The position numbers and the translations under genes were made by a program. Of a stretch of DNA of 64,000 nt, positions 25,876 to 33,821 are shown piece by piece. The notes under the pieces are model-generated. The model was not told where the DNA came from and did not search any database. It saw nothing but the letters and a program-made list of their open reading frames with translations. Location of the stretch: positions 22,801-86,800 of the forward strand of contig JAFRGA010000004.1 of NCBI GenBank assembly GCA_017434045.1, written 5' to 3'. The first letter of the stretch is position 1; every line of letters starts with the position of its first letter. The stretch is from Eggerthellaceae bacterium. Its GTDB lineage: Bacteria; Actinomycetota; Coriobacteriia; Coriobacteriales; Eggerthellaceae.

Positions 25876-26802
25876 ATGTCTGATATTCAGAAGGCGAACA
25901 TCGAAGAAATTCTCAAGGACATCCCTGGAGCTGCCTCGGAAGGCGCATGGGATTGGGGCAACCCCTTCCCGCTGGCCATGAGCGACTGCGAGACCATCCT
26001 CGTGCTCGCATGCGGTGCCGGCCGCGACGCATTCGTCGCTGGAAAGCTGGCTGGCCCGACCTGCCGTGTCATTGGCGTCGAGTTCAATGCCGACCTCGTC
26101 AAGAAGGCCAACGAGATCAAAGAGGAGCTGGGCGCGAACAACGTCGAGTTCAAGCAGGGCTGCTGGATGACCCTCGACGATTTGGGCATCAAGTCCGACT
26201 CCGTCGACCTTGTCATCGCCAACGGCGCAGTAAGCCGCGTCCCGAGCGTCCAGACACAGCTCAACACGATTTACCGCGTACTGAAGTTCGGCGGAGAGTT
26301 CTACATGTCCGATATCTTCGTCGACCGCCGCACGCCTGCCGAAAAGAAAACCGATGAGATGAAGGAGCTCGGCCTGGCCGGCGCCCTCTACATCGAGGAC
26401 TACCGTCGTGCCTGCTCGTTGGCTGGATGGCCGACCATCCGCTGCATCTGCACAGCAATCTACAAGAAGCCCCAGCCCGCCGAAGTGGCCGATTGGACGT
26501 ACTTCGTGCGCACGATGCGCGCCTACAAGATTCCCGGAATCCTTGAAGACCTCTGCGAGCAGTACGGCCAGTACGCCACCTATCAGGGTGGCATCGAGGG
26601 CGCACCGGACTACTACGACCTCGACGACCATCACCGCTTCGTGAAGGGTGAGCCGCTCTCCGTCTGCGGCAACTCGTGCGCCATGGTGGAGAACACCCGC
26701 GTGGGCAAGTACTTCAAGATTGATGGCGACCAGTCGGTCCACGGCGGCCCGTATCCCGGCTGCGGCAACATCCCCTACTCCGCCGAGGAGGTCTGGGAGT
26801 AA
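25876..26802 (+). CDS. ArsM-like SAM methyltransferase, thiolate Cys missing
   Basis: A 308-aa class I methyltransferase. The SAM site is VLACGAGRDAFVAGKL near residue 38, followed by VIGVEF and the post-II region VIANGAVSRVP. The fold and C-terminal domain (EQYGQYATYQGG, VCGN) follow ArsM. The Cys that bind As(III) in ArsM are absent: the NCVxNLSP position reads NGAVSRVP, GECLxGAxY reads LGLAGALY, and the upstream GCGSPxPP reads WGNPFP. It may act on another substrate or be a regulatory paralogue. It is co-transcribed with the aquaglyceroporin and has AAAGGA before the ATG. Confidence 0.8.
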   Translation: MSDIQKANIEEILKDIPGAASEGAWDWGNPFPLAMSDCETILVLACGAGRDAFVAGKLAGPTCRVIGVEFNADLVKKANEIKEELGANNVEFKQGCWMTLDDLGIKSDSVDLVIANGAVSRVPSVQTQLNTIYRVLKFGGEFYMSDIFVDRRTPAEKKTDEMKELGLAGALYIEDYRRACSLAGWPTIRCICTAIYKKPQPAEVADWTYFVRTMRAYKIPGILEDLCEQYGQYATYQGGIEGAPDYYDLDDHHRFVKGEPLSVCGNSCAMVENTRVGKYFKIDGDQSVHGGPYPGCGNIPYSAEEVWE

Positions 26803-26832
26803 AGCTTACCGGCTCGAATCTTCCGTACCCAC

Positions 26833-26858
26833 AAGGCCTCGCTTCGGCGGGGCCTTTT
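26833..26858 (+). terminator. terminator of the aquaglyceroporin-methyltransferase operon
   Basis: A 10-bp stem AAGGCCTCGC / GCGGGGCCTT (one G-U pair) with a TTCG loop, ending in TTTT, 31 nt after the stop. Confidence 0.75.
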
Positions 26859-26905
26859 CGATGAGATACGATCCCCTCTGTTGTTTAGTCGAGCCACTTG
26901 TCCCA

Positions 26906-27730
26906 TTAGATAAGGCCCGCTTCGTAAGGGCGCTGACAACGAGGAGCGGATAGCTTGCACCGACGCGCGCATAACGGACATATCTCATCGGACGGTTTTC
27001 CCGCATCCGATTCGGATGCCCCAGTACTATCGTCGTCGGTGACCTTCTCGACCTCGAACGAGTGCCCCGTCGTGATCTCCCCAGTCTCGGCGTTTCGTTC
27101 CCGGTACCCTGTCGCCAGAGTCATTTCCGAGTCTTCCTCGTCAGCTGACACCGAGTAATCCGACATCTGAAAACCCGCCCGCATCACACCGACAACACCG
27201 AGCGCAATCCCACCGATCATGACCACGCCGCTAAGCGCAGACGATATCGCTTCGCGTCGGGAAGGGTCGTATTCGATTCTCAGCGCATCAGCCACAGTAG
27301 ACCAATGCATGAACAGATGGCCAAGAACCAGCACACTTAACACGTAGGCGCTGATGGTATGGAGGGGATACCAGATATTGCCCGGATTGAAGGCAGTCAA
27401 GTCAACACCAGCATCCCAAATCGATTGACTGATGACGATTGAGCTGACGATCATGACCAGCATATCGATGGCAAGTAGGACCGTTACGGCAACGAGCCGT
27501 TTCTGCTTCTTGCCCAACGTACCTTCCGCCACCGCACGGGCCGCCCGCTTGATCCAGCGTGCTGACATCGCCACATGCACGATGATGCAGACCAGGAAGA
27601 CCGCGCCGACAATCTCGTGCAGAGTGTTACCCGTCACCTGATACAACATCTCGAAGATCAAGGCGACCGACAGCAACGCATCGAACGCTATCCGAGAGCG
27701 AATTGACGACAACGTCTTCCCCTTATGCAT
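26906..27730 (-). CDS. DUF4405-type membrane protein with Cys-rich tail
   Basis: Encodes 274 aa with five hydrophobic segments. His residues sit within or beside them (LHEIVGAVFLVCIIVHVAM near residue 40; LHTISAYVLSVLVLGHLFMHW near 130), the arrangement of b-type haem proteins in the DUF4405/cytochrome-b561-like group. The cytoplasmic or periplasmic C-terminus ends in CPLCARRCKLSAPRC, a C-x2-C-x3-C-x6-C motif. The ATG at 27730 (MHKGKTLSSIRSR) opens the first hydrophobic region. It could pass electrons between quinol and the reductase, whose operon lacks a membrane anchor; this is inference from proximity. Confidence 0.7.
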   Translation of the reverse strand: MHKGKTLSSIRSRIAFDALLSVALIFEMLYQVTGNTLHEIVGAVFLVCIIVHVAMSARWIKRAARAVAEGTLGKKQKRLVAVTVLLAIDMLVMIVSSIVISQSIWDAGVDLTAFNPGNIWYPLHTISAYVLSVLVLGHLFMHWSTVADALRIEYDPSRREAISSALSGVVMIGGIALGVVGVMRAGFQMSDYSVSADEEDSEMTLATGYRERNAETGEITTGHSFEVEKVTDDDSTGASESDAGKPSDEICPLCARRCKLSAPRCQRPYEAGLI

Positions 27731-28027
27731 GACGATTATTTGACCAATGCCAACTATAGCGCAAATCAAATGATGATGGCACATAGAAGCACACGCGCTG
27801 AAGGGGCACGCAGGGGGCATGTTTTTCGTTTGCCCACTCCTTTCGCACACTCGTTGAGTATGCGTGTAATCTTTTCGCTGCTGCGCGCTATGCCATACAA
27901 TATTCGTGATTCGATTGCAACGCCCCCTGACCCACTTGCACCGCAAGAGCAACTGGTTGCGTAACACCACGCCACACCCGCAGGTTTGCAATCCAGATTG
28001 ACTGAACAAGTGGAGGAGCAGGCTCCT

Positions 28028-28807
28028 TTGAGAACCATACAGCTACAAGGCGTCGACAACGTTCGTGACTATGGCGGATGGCCCACAACAGATGGACTGG
28101 CCATCAAAGAGGGGCTACTCTTTCGTGGAAGCGCCCTCGCCAATGCGACTGCGCAAGATTGCAAGACGTTGTTCGACGAGCTCGGCATTGCCTGCGTCGT
28201 CGACTTGAGATGCGGCTGGGAACTCGAAGCGAAACCGGACATCGAGCACCCGGGAATCGAGTATTACCACATCCCATTCTACGATCAGGAGATCGTCGGC
28301 ATAGATTACACCGCCCGTGCGGAAGGCACCATTGCCATCGGACACGACGTGGCCTGCAACCCGGAGCACTTCTACCGTTCGCTTGCAAATCCGCTGACCG
28401 TCGGGCAAATGCGCAAGGGCGTCGACACCGTGTTCTCCCACGTCTTGCAAGGCCTTCCCGTATACGTGCACTGCAGCGGTGGAAAAGACCGGGCGGGCAT
28501 CCTCACGCTGCTCGTGCTCACCATCCTGGGAGCCAGCCGCGAAGACATCCTCGGGGATTACCTGTACACCAATGTCTCGCGTGACAAGAACTACCCCAAA
28601 ATGTTCGAGCGTTTCCTTAAACTCGCCGCCGGCAATGTCACTCTTGCCCACGAGCTGGTGGAATCACATCGCGCACGCGCTGAGAACATCGACGCCTTCT
28701 GGGATGCGATTGCCGATCAATACGGAAGCGCGGAATCGTTCGTACGGGAACAGCTCGGCTTCGACGACGACCGCATCGCCCTCGTCCGCAACCGCTGCAC
28801 GGCCTAA
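28028..28807 (+). CDS. tyrosine-protein phosphatase family protein
   Basis: Cytoplasmic phosphatase of 259 aa of the Y_phosphatase3/SIWI type. The P-loop is HCSGGKDRAG (C-x5-R) near residue 150, with DNVRDYGGWPT at the N-terminus and VVDLRCGWE near 55. I chose the TTG at 28028 because GGAGGAG lies 8 nt upstream; TTG 27986 and GTG 28010 are alternatives, and no ATG is suitable. It is divergent from the DUF4405 gene. The 297-bp gap between them holds no other gene. The substrate could be a phosphoprotein, a phosphoinositide-like lipid or a phosphosugar. Confidence 0.8.
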   Translation: MRTIQLQGVDNVRDYGGWPTTDGLAIKEGLLFRGSALANATAQDCKTLFDELGIACVVDLRCGWELEAKPDIEHPGIEYYHIPFYDQEIVGIDYTARAEGTIAIGHDVACNPEHFYRSLANPLTVGQMRKGVDTVFSHVLQGLPVYVHCSGGKDRAGILTLLVLTILGASREDILGDYLYTNVSRDKNYPKMFERFLKLAAGNVTLAHELVESHRARAENIDAFWDAIADQYGSAESFVREQLGFDDDRIALVRNRCTA

Positions 28808-28842
28808 CAAGCGAAACTGATGCAGGACTTGGGCTCGTGTCA

Positions 28843-28954
28843 GGTCGCCCGCCCGAAGGGGTGAGCCGCTTCCGCAGACGGGCAGCGGTGTGGCGTGGGA
28901 GTTGGGAAATTGCCGTCGAGGACGCTGTAGGCGAACCCCTTCGGGCAGGCGACC
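28843..28954 (-). repeat. repeat family A, internally deleted copy A4
   Basis: In minus orientation it starts GGTCGCCTGCCCGAAGGGG, continues TTCGCCTACAGCGTCCTCG and ends CGGAAGCGGCTCACCCCTT then CGGGCGGGCGACC. These are the two ends of A2/A3, but the core hairpins are replaced by about 45 unrelated bases. A second CCTACAGCGTCCTCGG unit lies just outside at 28958-28980. It fills the convergent gap 28808-29039. Confidence 0.7.
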
Positions 28955-29039
28955 CTCCCGAGGACGCTGTAGGCGAATCGCTTCGAATTGCAGATCCGCC
29001 TAATACACTGTAACCAAGCCCTTCAGATGAACTGGCGCA

Positions 29040-30134
29040 TTAGCGCTTCCTGAGCCCCAGGTAGTCGTACACAAGCATGTGCATGAACTCGTCCGAGAGG
29101 TAGACAGGTAGTTTCGCTCTCGCCTTGTCGGTCATCTGGACATGGGTTCCCGCATCGAGGCCTACGAGGGCCCGGCAGCACCACGTCGCGCTCCGCAAGA
29201 CGGTCATCGTCAAAAACGCCTTGAACCGTTCGTCGAAACCATCCCTGCTGAAGCGCCCATCTACCGCCAGCCAGTAGTCTTCCACGAACTCCTGGACCTC
29301 ATCCGCGGGGAAAAGGTGCTCGCTATCCCAGAACGTCGTGGTCGGCGAGACGAAGTAGGCGACGTCTTGCGCCACTTCCCCTATAACGGGACGCTCCCAG
29401 TCCACGAAAAAGCCCGGCTCGTCGCAAAATCTTCCCATCCCACTCGCGGATGCCGCTTGACGCGCCGACCTTTCGGGAATGAGGAAATGGGAGGGCAACG
29501 GCTCGGTGTTTATAATGTGCGCTCTCGCGGAGGCAGGGCGCGTCGTGCGCGTCACCTCCTCTGCAGCCGAGAAGATGCGATCAACCCACCTTGTTATGCG
29601 CGCGTCTTCGGACGACGACCGGCGGTACAGCTCGAAACGCTGCACGCATTCCTCGAACAGGGTCTTCAAGGGGTCTTTTGGATGAAAGAGCCGGCATTCG
29701 GACGTTGGCTGAACCGCATGAACATCTGCCATTATCTGGGCAGCACAACGCAGGTCGCCGGGACGCAACCTGTCGAAATCGAGCTGGTCCCCTTCGCAAT
29801 AGCCGATGACCATCGCTCCCTCGAAAGGAGCGCTCTCGGTGTTGTCCAGGTACATTGGCTTTGGGGTGCGATCGCTCGCTTCGAGCGCAAGCAACGCCTC
29901 GTATTCGTAGGCGACCTGGTCATCGTGAAATGGTTGGGTAACCTTGTTGACCCGCAACACGTACCGGCACCCGCTTGATGGCACCTCGAAGCTGTAATTC
30001 AGGTTGTGCTCGCCCATGCCGAGGAACTGCGGTTCCAAGACATCTTCGCGGCTTGCTTTCAGCGCGGTGCGCAGGGCATCGTTTTCATTCAGATACCTGT
30101 GCGCTGAAAAGCCACTTGTCGCCTCTTGCGCCAT
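29040..30134 (-). CDS. APH/choline-kinase-like phosphotransferase
   Basis: Cytoplasmic kinase-fold protein, 364 aa. The N-lobe FLGMGEHNLNYSFEV and RYVLRVNK supply a nucleotide-binding Lys near residue 65. The catalytic loop, HxDxxxxN in the family, reads HIINTEPLPSHF near 210, so the Asp is shifted or replaced by Glu and the Asn by His. The metal-binding motif appears as FFVDWERP near 245. It may still be active with a variant loop, and the substrate (an alcohol of choline, aminoglycoside or nucleoside type) is unknown. It lies 35 bp behind the ArsM-ArsS gene on the same strand, so probably the same operon. Confidence 0.75.
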   Translation of the reverse strand: MAQEATSGFSAHRYLNENDALRTALKASREDVLEPQFLGMGEHNLNYSFEVPSSGCRYVLRVNKVTQPFHDDQVAYEYEALLALEASDRTPKPMYLDNTESAPFEGAMVIGYCEGDQLDFDRLRPGDLRCAAQIMADVHAVQPTSECRLFHPKDPLKTLFEECVQRFELYRRSSSEDARITRWVDRIFSAAEEVTRTTRPASARAHIINTEPLPSHFLIPERSARQAASASGMGRFCDEPGFFVDWERPVIGEVAQDVAYFVSPTTTFWDSEHLFPADEVQEFVEDYWLAVDGRFSRDGFDERFKAFLTMTVLRSATWCCRALVGLDAGTHVQMTDKARAKLPVYLSDEFMHMLVYDYLGLRKR

Positions 30135-30169
30135 AGCGTCCGTCCCCCCCCTCGCATCGCCTGGCGAGT

Positions 30170-32221
30170 TTACGAAAGCTCCCGGAACGCCACCTTGTCC
30201 ATCAGCGAACCGCCGCAGCTCGAGCCGCTGCCGGCTGCGCAGCTGTAACAGACAGGATGCGTGATAATCGAGCGCGTGGGAAGCGGCTCATCGACGATGT
30301 CGTGGATACTGCGCGCCTCGGTTATAGGAAGCCCCAGTACATGGTTGCATTCGCAATCGTACAAGCGCCCGTCCCAGTCGACGTTGAGCTGCGTGCGGCA
30401 CATCATGTGCGCCACGACGGCGCCGTTGTAGTTGTCGGCGAGCAGTTTCATGTAGTAGTCGAACTTGCCCTTCTCCTCCAAGAGGTGCGCGAAGCGGCCG
30501 AGCGGGAAGTTGTTGAACGCGTAGAGCGCGTTGAACTCGACACCTTGGGATTTCTTGAGCTGGTAAGCGTAGAACTCCTCGAGCTCGCGCTGGTCAGGAG
30601 GCAGGAAGGGGCCATCGACATTGTAGACCAAATCGATGGGAAGCTCGGGATCGATGCCGTATCCACGGCTGTTGAGGTCGCGAAGCTGCTTGATGACCGA
30701 CTTGAACACGCCCTTGCCACGTTGCAAGTCGCAGTATTCCTCGTCATAGTACGGCAAGGACGTGACAATCTTCACCTTGTCGCGTACGTACACGTCCTTG
30801 AAGCGCGCGTATTCGGGCTTTCCGAGTATCACGAGGTTGCTGCGCACGATCACCTGCTCTGCAATTCGGGAAGCCTCGTCGAGCAGCCATTCAAGATGGG
30901 GGTTCATCTCGGGCGAGCCGCCTGTGATGTCGAGTATGCGGAAGTCACCGGTCTTGAACGCGGCGAGGCATGCCTCCATCGTCTCGCGCGTCATGCACTC
31001 GGTGCGTTTCGGCGAGCACTGCAGATAGCAGTGGTTGCATCCCAGATTGCAGGCGTAGCACACGTTGACCTGCATGGTCTCGAGTTTCGCACTGCGCAGC
31101 AGGTCGGAATCATGAACGCGTTCCTCGAACGGCTCTATTTCGTTGCGCTTGCAGTACTCGTTCAGCTCGCGCAGGCCGATTTCCTCCTTGCCGCGCGCGA
31201 GGTTGAGCGCATGCTGTGCGGACTCGTACTCGTACAGGCCCACGTGCTCGCCGCGGCGGGTCACCTTGAAATGGGGGGCGTAGCGGCTTTGGGTCAACAT
31301 CGTCGCCATATTGCCGCTGATGGCCACCGGACGGTCCTTGATCAGGCGAACTTCGTCGGTCAAATCGAAATAACGCGCGTTCTCCGGAAGCGTTCCCAGG
31401 TACGTGGCCGTCTGGCCGTAGTTCTCCTCGCGATCTTCCAAATCCGGGGACTTCACCGCACGGACCGTGTGGCTGTAGAACGTCGCGAAGCCGAGCTTCG
31501 TGGCAATGCGGAAATCGCCGATGTGCAGCTCTTCCACCGCCACGTCGTAGAACGCCTTCACGCCATAATCTGCCAGCATGCGGCGGAAGTCCTCGACGTA
31601 CATGGCACCTGAAAGGCACTCGCCGCGCAGGATCGGGTCGTCGTAGAAGCCCTCGGGCACGCGACGGTCGCAGAACACGTCGCTGAAATACAGCTCACCA
31701 CCTGGCTTCAACACCCGGAACACTTCTTTGAACAGCTGTTTCTTGAATGGTGAGAGGTTGACGACGCAATTAGAGATGACGACGTCGACGCTTTCGTCGG
31801 CAATCATGTTCATGTCCTCAATGAAGCCCTCGACGAACTCGACGTTGCTGCGCTCGTAACCGAAACGCTCCATCTGCTCCTCTTCGAAACGCTGTGCGAA
31901 CTGGAGCTGCGATGGCGTCATGTCGATGCCGATGACCTTGCCCTCAGGCCCCACGAGCTGGCTTGCCACGTACACGTCGCGCCCCGTGCCACATCCCAGG
32001 TCGAGCACGACCGCGCCTTCGAGTGCCGGGGGGATGGGCGATCCGCATCCATAGAAATGCTCGATGATCTCGTCGTTCACGTTCTTGAGCGCATCGATGA
32101 CGTACTTCGGCGGCGCCGCAGACGCGCAAGCGCAGGCATCAGTGCTCAAGTCGTCGCTGTTCTTGAGGATCTCCCCGTAGTACCGCCGCACTTCCTCGTG
32201 TATCATCTCGTCTTCAGTCAT
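30170..32221 (-). CDS. fused ArsM methyltransferase - ArsS radical SAM protein
   Basis: A 683-aa two-domain protein. Residues 1-340 form a complete ArsM: N-terminal CAC (30-32) and GCGSPIPP (Cys59), SAM site LDLGCGTGRDVYVA, NCVVNLSP (Cys152) and GECLSGAMY (Cys202). The 50-residue spacing of the last two equals that in characterised ArsM. The C-terminal half is ArsS: radical SAM CNLGCNHC near 395, DITGGSPEMNPH, and the closing CYSCAAGSGSSCGG. ArsM methylates As(III); ArsS attaches 5'-deoxyadenosyl to dimethylarsenite, the first step to arsenosugars. One chain could do both. I chose the ATG at 32221; one 12 bp upstream is possible. Confidence 0.88.
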   Translation of the reverse strand: MTEDEMIHEEVRRYYGEILKNSDDLSTDACACASAAPPKYVIDALKNVNDEIIEHFYGCGSPIPPALEGAVVLDLGCGTGRDVYVASQLVGPEGKVIGIDMTPSQLQFAQRFEEEQMERFGYERSNVEFVEGFIEDMNMIADESVDVVISNCVVNLSPFKKQLFKEVFRVLKPGGELYFSDVFCDRRVPEGFYDDPILRGECLSGAMYVEDFRRMLADYGVKAFYDVAVEELHIGDFRIATKLGFATFYSHTVRAVKSPDLEDREENYGQTATYLGTLPENARYFDLTDEVRLIKDRPVAISGNMATMLTQSRYAPHFKVTRRGEHVGLYEYESAQHALNLARGKEEIGLRELNEYCKRNEIEPFEERVHDSDLLRSAKLETMQVNVCYACNLGCNHCYLQCSPKRTECMTRETMEACLAAFKTGDFRILDITGGSPEMNPHLEWLLDEASRIAEQVIVRSNLVILGKPEYARFKDVYVRDKVKIVTSLPYYDEEYCDLQRGKGVFKSVIKQLRDLNSRGYGIDPELPIDLVYNVDGPFLPPDQRELEEFYAYQLKKSQGVEFNALYAFNNFPLGRFAHLLEEKGKFDYYMKLLADNYNGAVVAHMMCRTQLNVDWDGRLYDCECNHVLGLPITEARSIHDIVDEPLPTRSIITHPVCYSCAAGSGSSCGGSLMDKVAFRELS

Positions 32222-32255
32222 GCTCTCCCTCATCTAATGCAGAACTCGAAGCTTT

Positions 32256-32300
32256 CCGTCACAGTATATGACGCTATTCAGAAAACCTAGCCGTCACAGT
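32256..32300. promoter_or_regulatory. direct repeats CCGTCACAGT before the ArsM-ArsS gene
   Basis: Perfect 10-bp direct repeats at 32256-32265 and 32291-32300, 35 bp apart start to start (about 3.3 helical turns). The first overlaps a possible minus-strand -10 (TATACT, 32263-32268) 42 nt before the ATG. A candidate operator pair; nothing in the window identifies the regulator. Confidence 0.4.
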
Positions 32301-32363
32301 CTAGCGCCCTCCCCCAATAACGACATCAATACTTTGTCTTTTCACGCTATTTCGAGACGCTGA

Positions 32364-32505
32364 GATGTGTCGAGCTGTTTAGCCGAGGAGCTTTTCTAAA
32401 AAGTAGAGCGGGAGCGAGGACTGTCTGAGCCGCCGTAGGCGGCGAGTTCCGCAGCTGCTCTGCGTTTTTAGAAAAGCGGGTCCGAGGCGTTCAGCGAGAC
32501 ACATC
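32364..32505. repeat. structured repeat family B, copy B2
   Basis: Outer arms GATGTGTC / GACACATC and inner arms GCTTTTCTAAAAA / TTTTTAGAAAAGC enclose the conserved core 32410-32457 (GGGAGCGAGGACTGTCTGAG, GCCGCC-GTA-GGCGGC, GAGTTCCGCAGCT). The arms differ completely from B1 but are again complementary. It lies inside the GTPase to ArsM-ArsS gap. Confidence 0.75.
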
Positions 32506-32532
32506 CCAACGCCCCGAATCCTCAAAACGGCG

Positions 32533-33717
32533 TTATCTCCCCTCATCCCCCATGCCAAAACATTCGGTGAAGAACACCTGCACGTCAAGGTTGTACTTGT
32601 CGCACACATCGTCTATCGCATCGTCGACCAGGCGCGCAAGAGGACGCGACTCGCACACCGCGCGCGCGTTGACGATCATCGACATCTTCTTATGATCGCG
32701 AATGAACAGCTGGGTGTGCTCGATATCGTAATCGATGCCGATGAGCGAGCACTTGTTGAAGTCCCCGGCGCCCGCGGTCGCAAATGTCTTCAGATGGGGC
32801 ACGTTGCGCTTGCGCTCGATGAGCCCCATGCGGATGTTCTCGATGATGTCGTCGATGACCGCGTTGCAGTCAATCTTCGAATCATCGAGCGTCTTGAAGA
32901 ACATGCGGCGGTTGTACCAGGTGAGCTTCGTCTCGGCTTCGGCGAACTTCTCGTCGTCGCGCACGCTGAAGTTCTTGAGCGCGCTCTCGTGCGTCGTGAT
33001 GAACTCCGCGAGCTCGGCTATGCCGATTTTCTTGAGTGCCGAGATGGCCATGACCGGAACGTCCGGACACGCTTCCTTCAGGAAATCGACGTCACGCTGG
33101 ATCTCCTCGTCTGTAAGAAGGTCTATCTTGTTCAGGACGACGAGGTCGGCTTCCTCGAGCTGGAGTTTCATCAGGTACACGAGCTCTTCGGGAAGATTGA
33201 TGTCGGCTTTCTCGGGCAGCAGCATGCGCAAGCGCTCGGGATCGACCACGACCATGAACGGCGAGAGCGTGATCCAATCGGCGCATTCATCGGCGAGGCG
33301 ATGATACGTGTGGTCGAGCGCGCCTACCCCGCAACCGGGGATGTCGGACATGACGAACACGCAACCGTCGCGGTCCTTCAGGCGGCGAATCTTGTCGATC
33401 GTGTTGTCCATCTGGTAGCAGATGCAACCCGACGCGATTTCCTCCACCGTGCAACCGCTCGTCTGGGTAAGATTCGTGTCCACCAGGTTGGCGCCGAGGT
33501 CGTTTGCGATGAGGCCGATGTGACCGTAGTTCTTGTCCATGTACTCGCCCAAGGCGATCATAGCCGTCGTCTTGCCAGCGCCGAGGAAGCCGCTGACGAC
33601 CATGAAACGAATTCGGTCCGGTGCGTTCTCGGCTACGCGGCGTGTTGCCTTGGTCTGGCCGGTGTCCTCATGGGCGGCGCCGGCCCCACCGTAGGTTGAA
33701 AACGAGTCGTAGGCCAT
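32533..33717 (-). CDS. G3E-family GTPase (CobW/COG0523-like)
   Basis: Cytoplasmic P-loop GTPase, 394 aa. Walker A GFLGAGKTT lies near residue 48, Walker B-like VMSDIPGCG near 120 and the guanine motif LNKIDLL near 200. The metal-binding motif CxCC of this family appears as GCICYQM near 98, so one Cys is replaced by Tyr. Members insert or deliver metals (Zn, Ni, cobalamin precursors). The C-terminal region is long and His/Cys-poor until FFTECFG at the end. Its place between two ArsM-type genes suggests an accessory role for one of them or for metalloprotein maturation; the target metal is unknown. Confidence 0.82.
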   Translation of the reverse strand: MAYDSFSTYGGAGAAHEDTGQTKATRRVAENAPDRIRFMVVSGFLGAGKTTAMIALGEYMDKNYGHIGLIANDLGANLVDTNLTQTSGCTVEEIASGCICYQMDNTIDKIRRLKDRDGCVFVMSDIPGCGVGALDHTYHRLADECADWITLSPFMVVVDPERLRMLLPEKADINLPEELVYLMKLQLEEADLVVLNKIDLLTDEEIQRDVDFLKEACPDVPVMAISALKKIGIAELAEFITTHESALKNFSVRDDEKFAEAETKLTWYNRRMFFKTLDDSKIDCNAVIDDIIENIRMGLIERKRNVPHLKTFATAGAGDFNKCSLIGIDYDIEHTQLFIRDHKKMSMIVNARAVCESRPLARLVDDAIDDVCDKYNLDVQVFFTECFGMGDEGR

Positions 33718-33735
33718 GTATTACTCCATATCGTT

Positions 33736-33770
33736 CAAAAATGTGCAGGAGAGCGTATCCCCTGCACATT
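33736..33770 (-). terminator. terminator between ArsM-like gene and GTPase gene
   Basis: A 10-bp stem AATGTGCAGG / CCTGCACATT with an 11-nt loop, followed on the minus strand by TTTTG. It would end or attenuate the transcript of the 34916 gene before the GTPase. Confidence 0.7.
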
Positions 33771-33821
33771 CTCTCAGGAAATGCGCGGAAAAACGCGTCT
33801 CCCTCACATTTCACGTATTTA

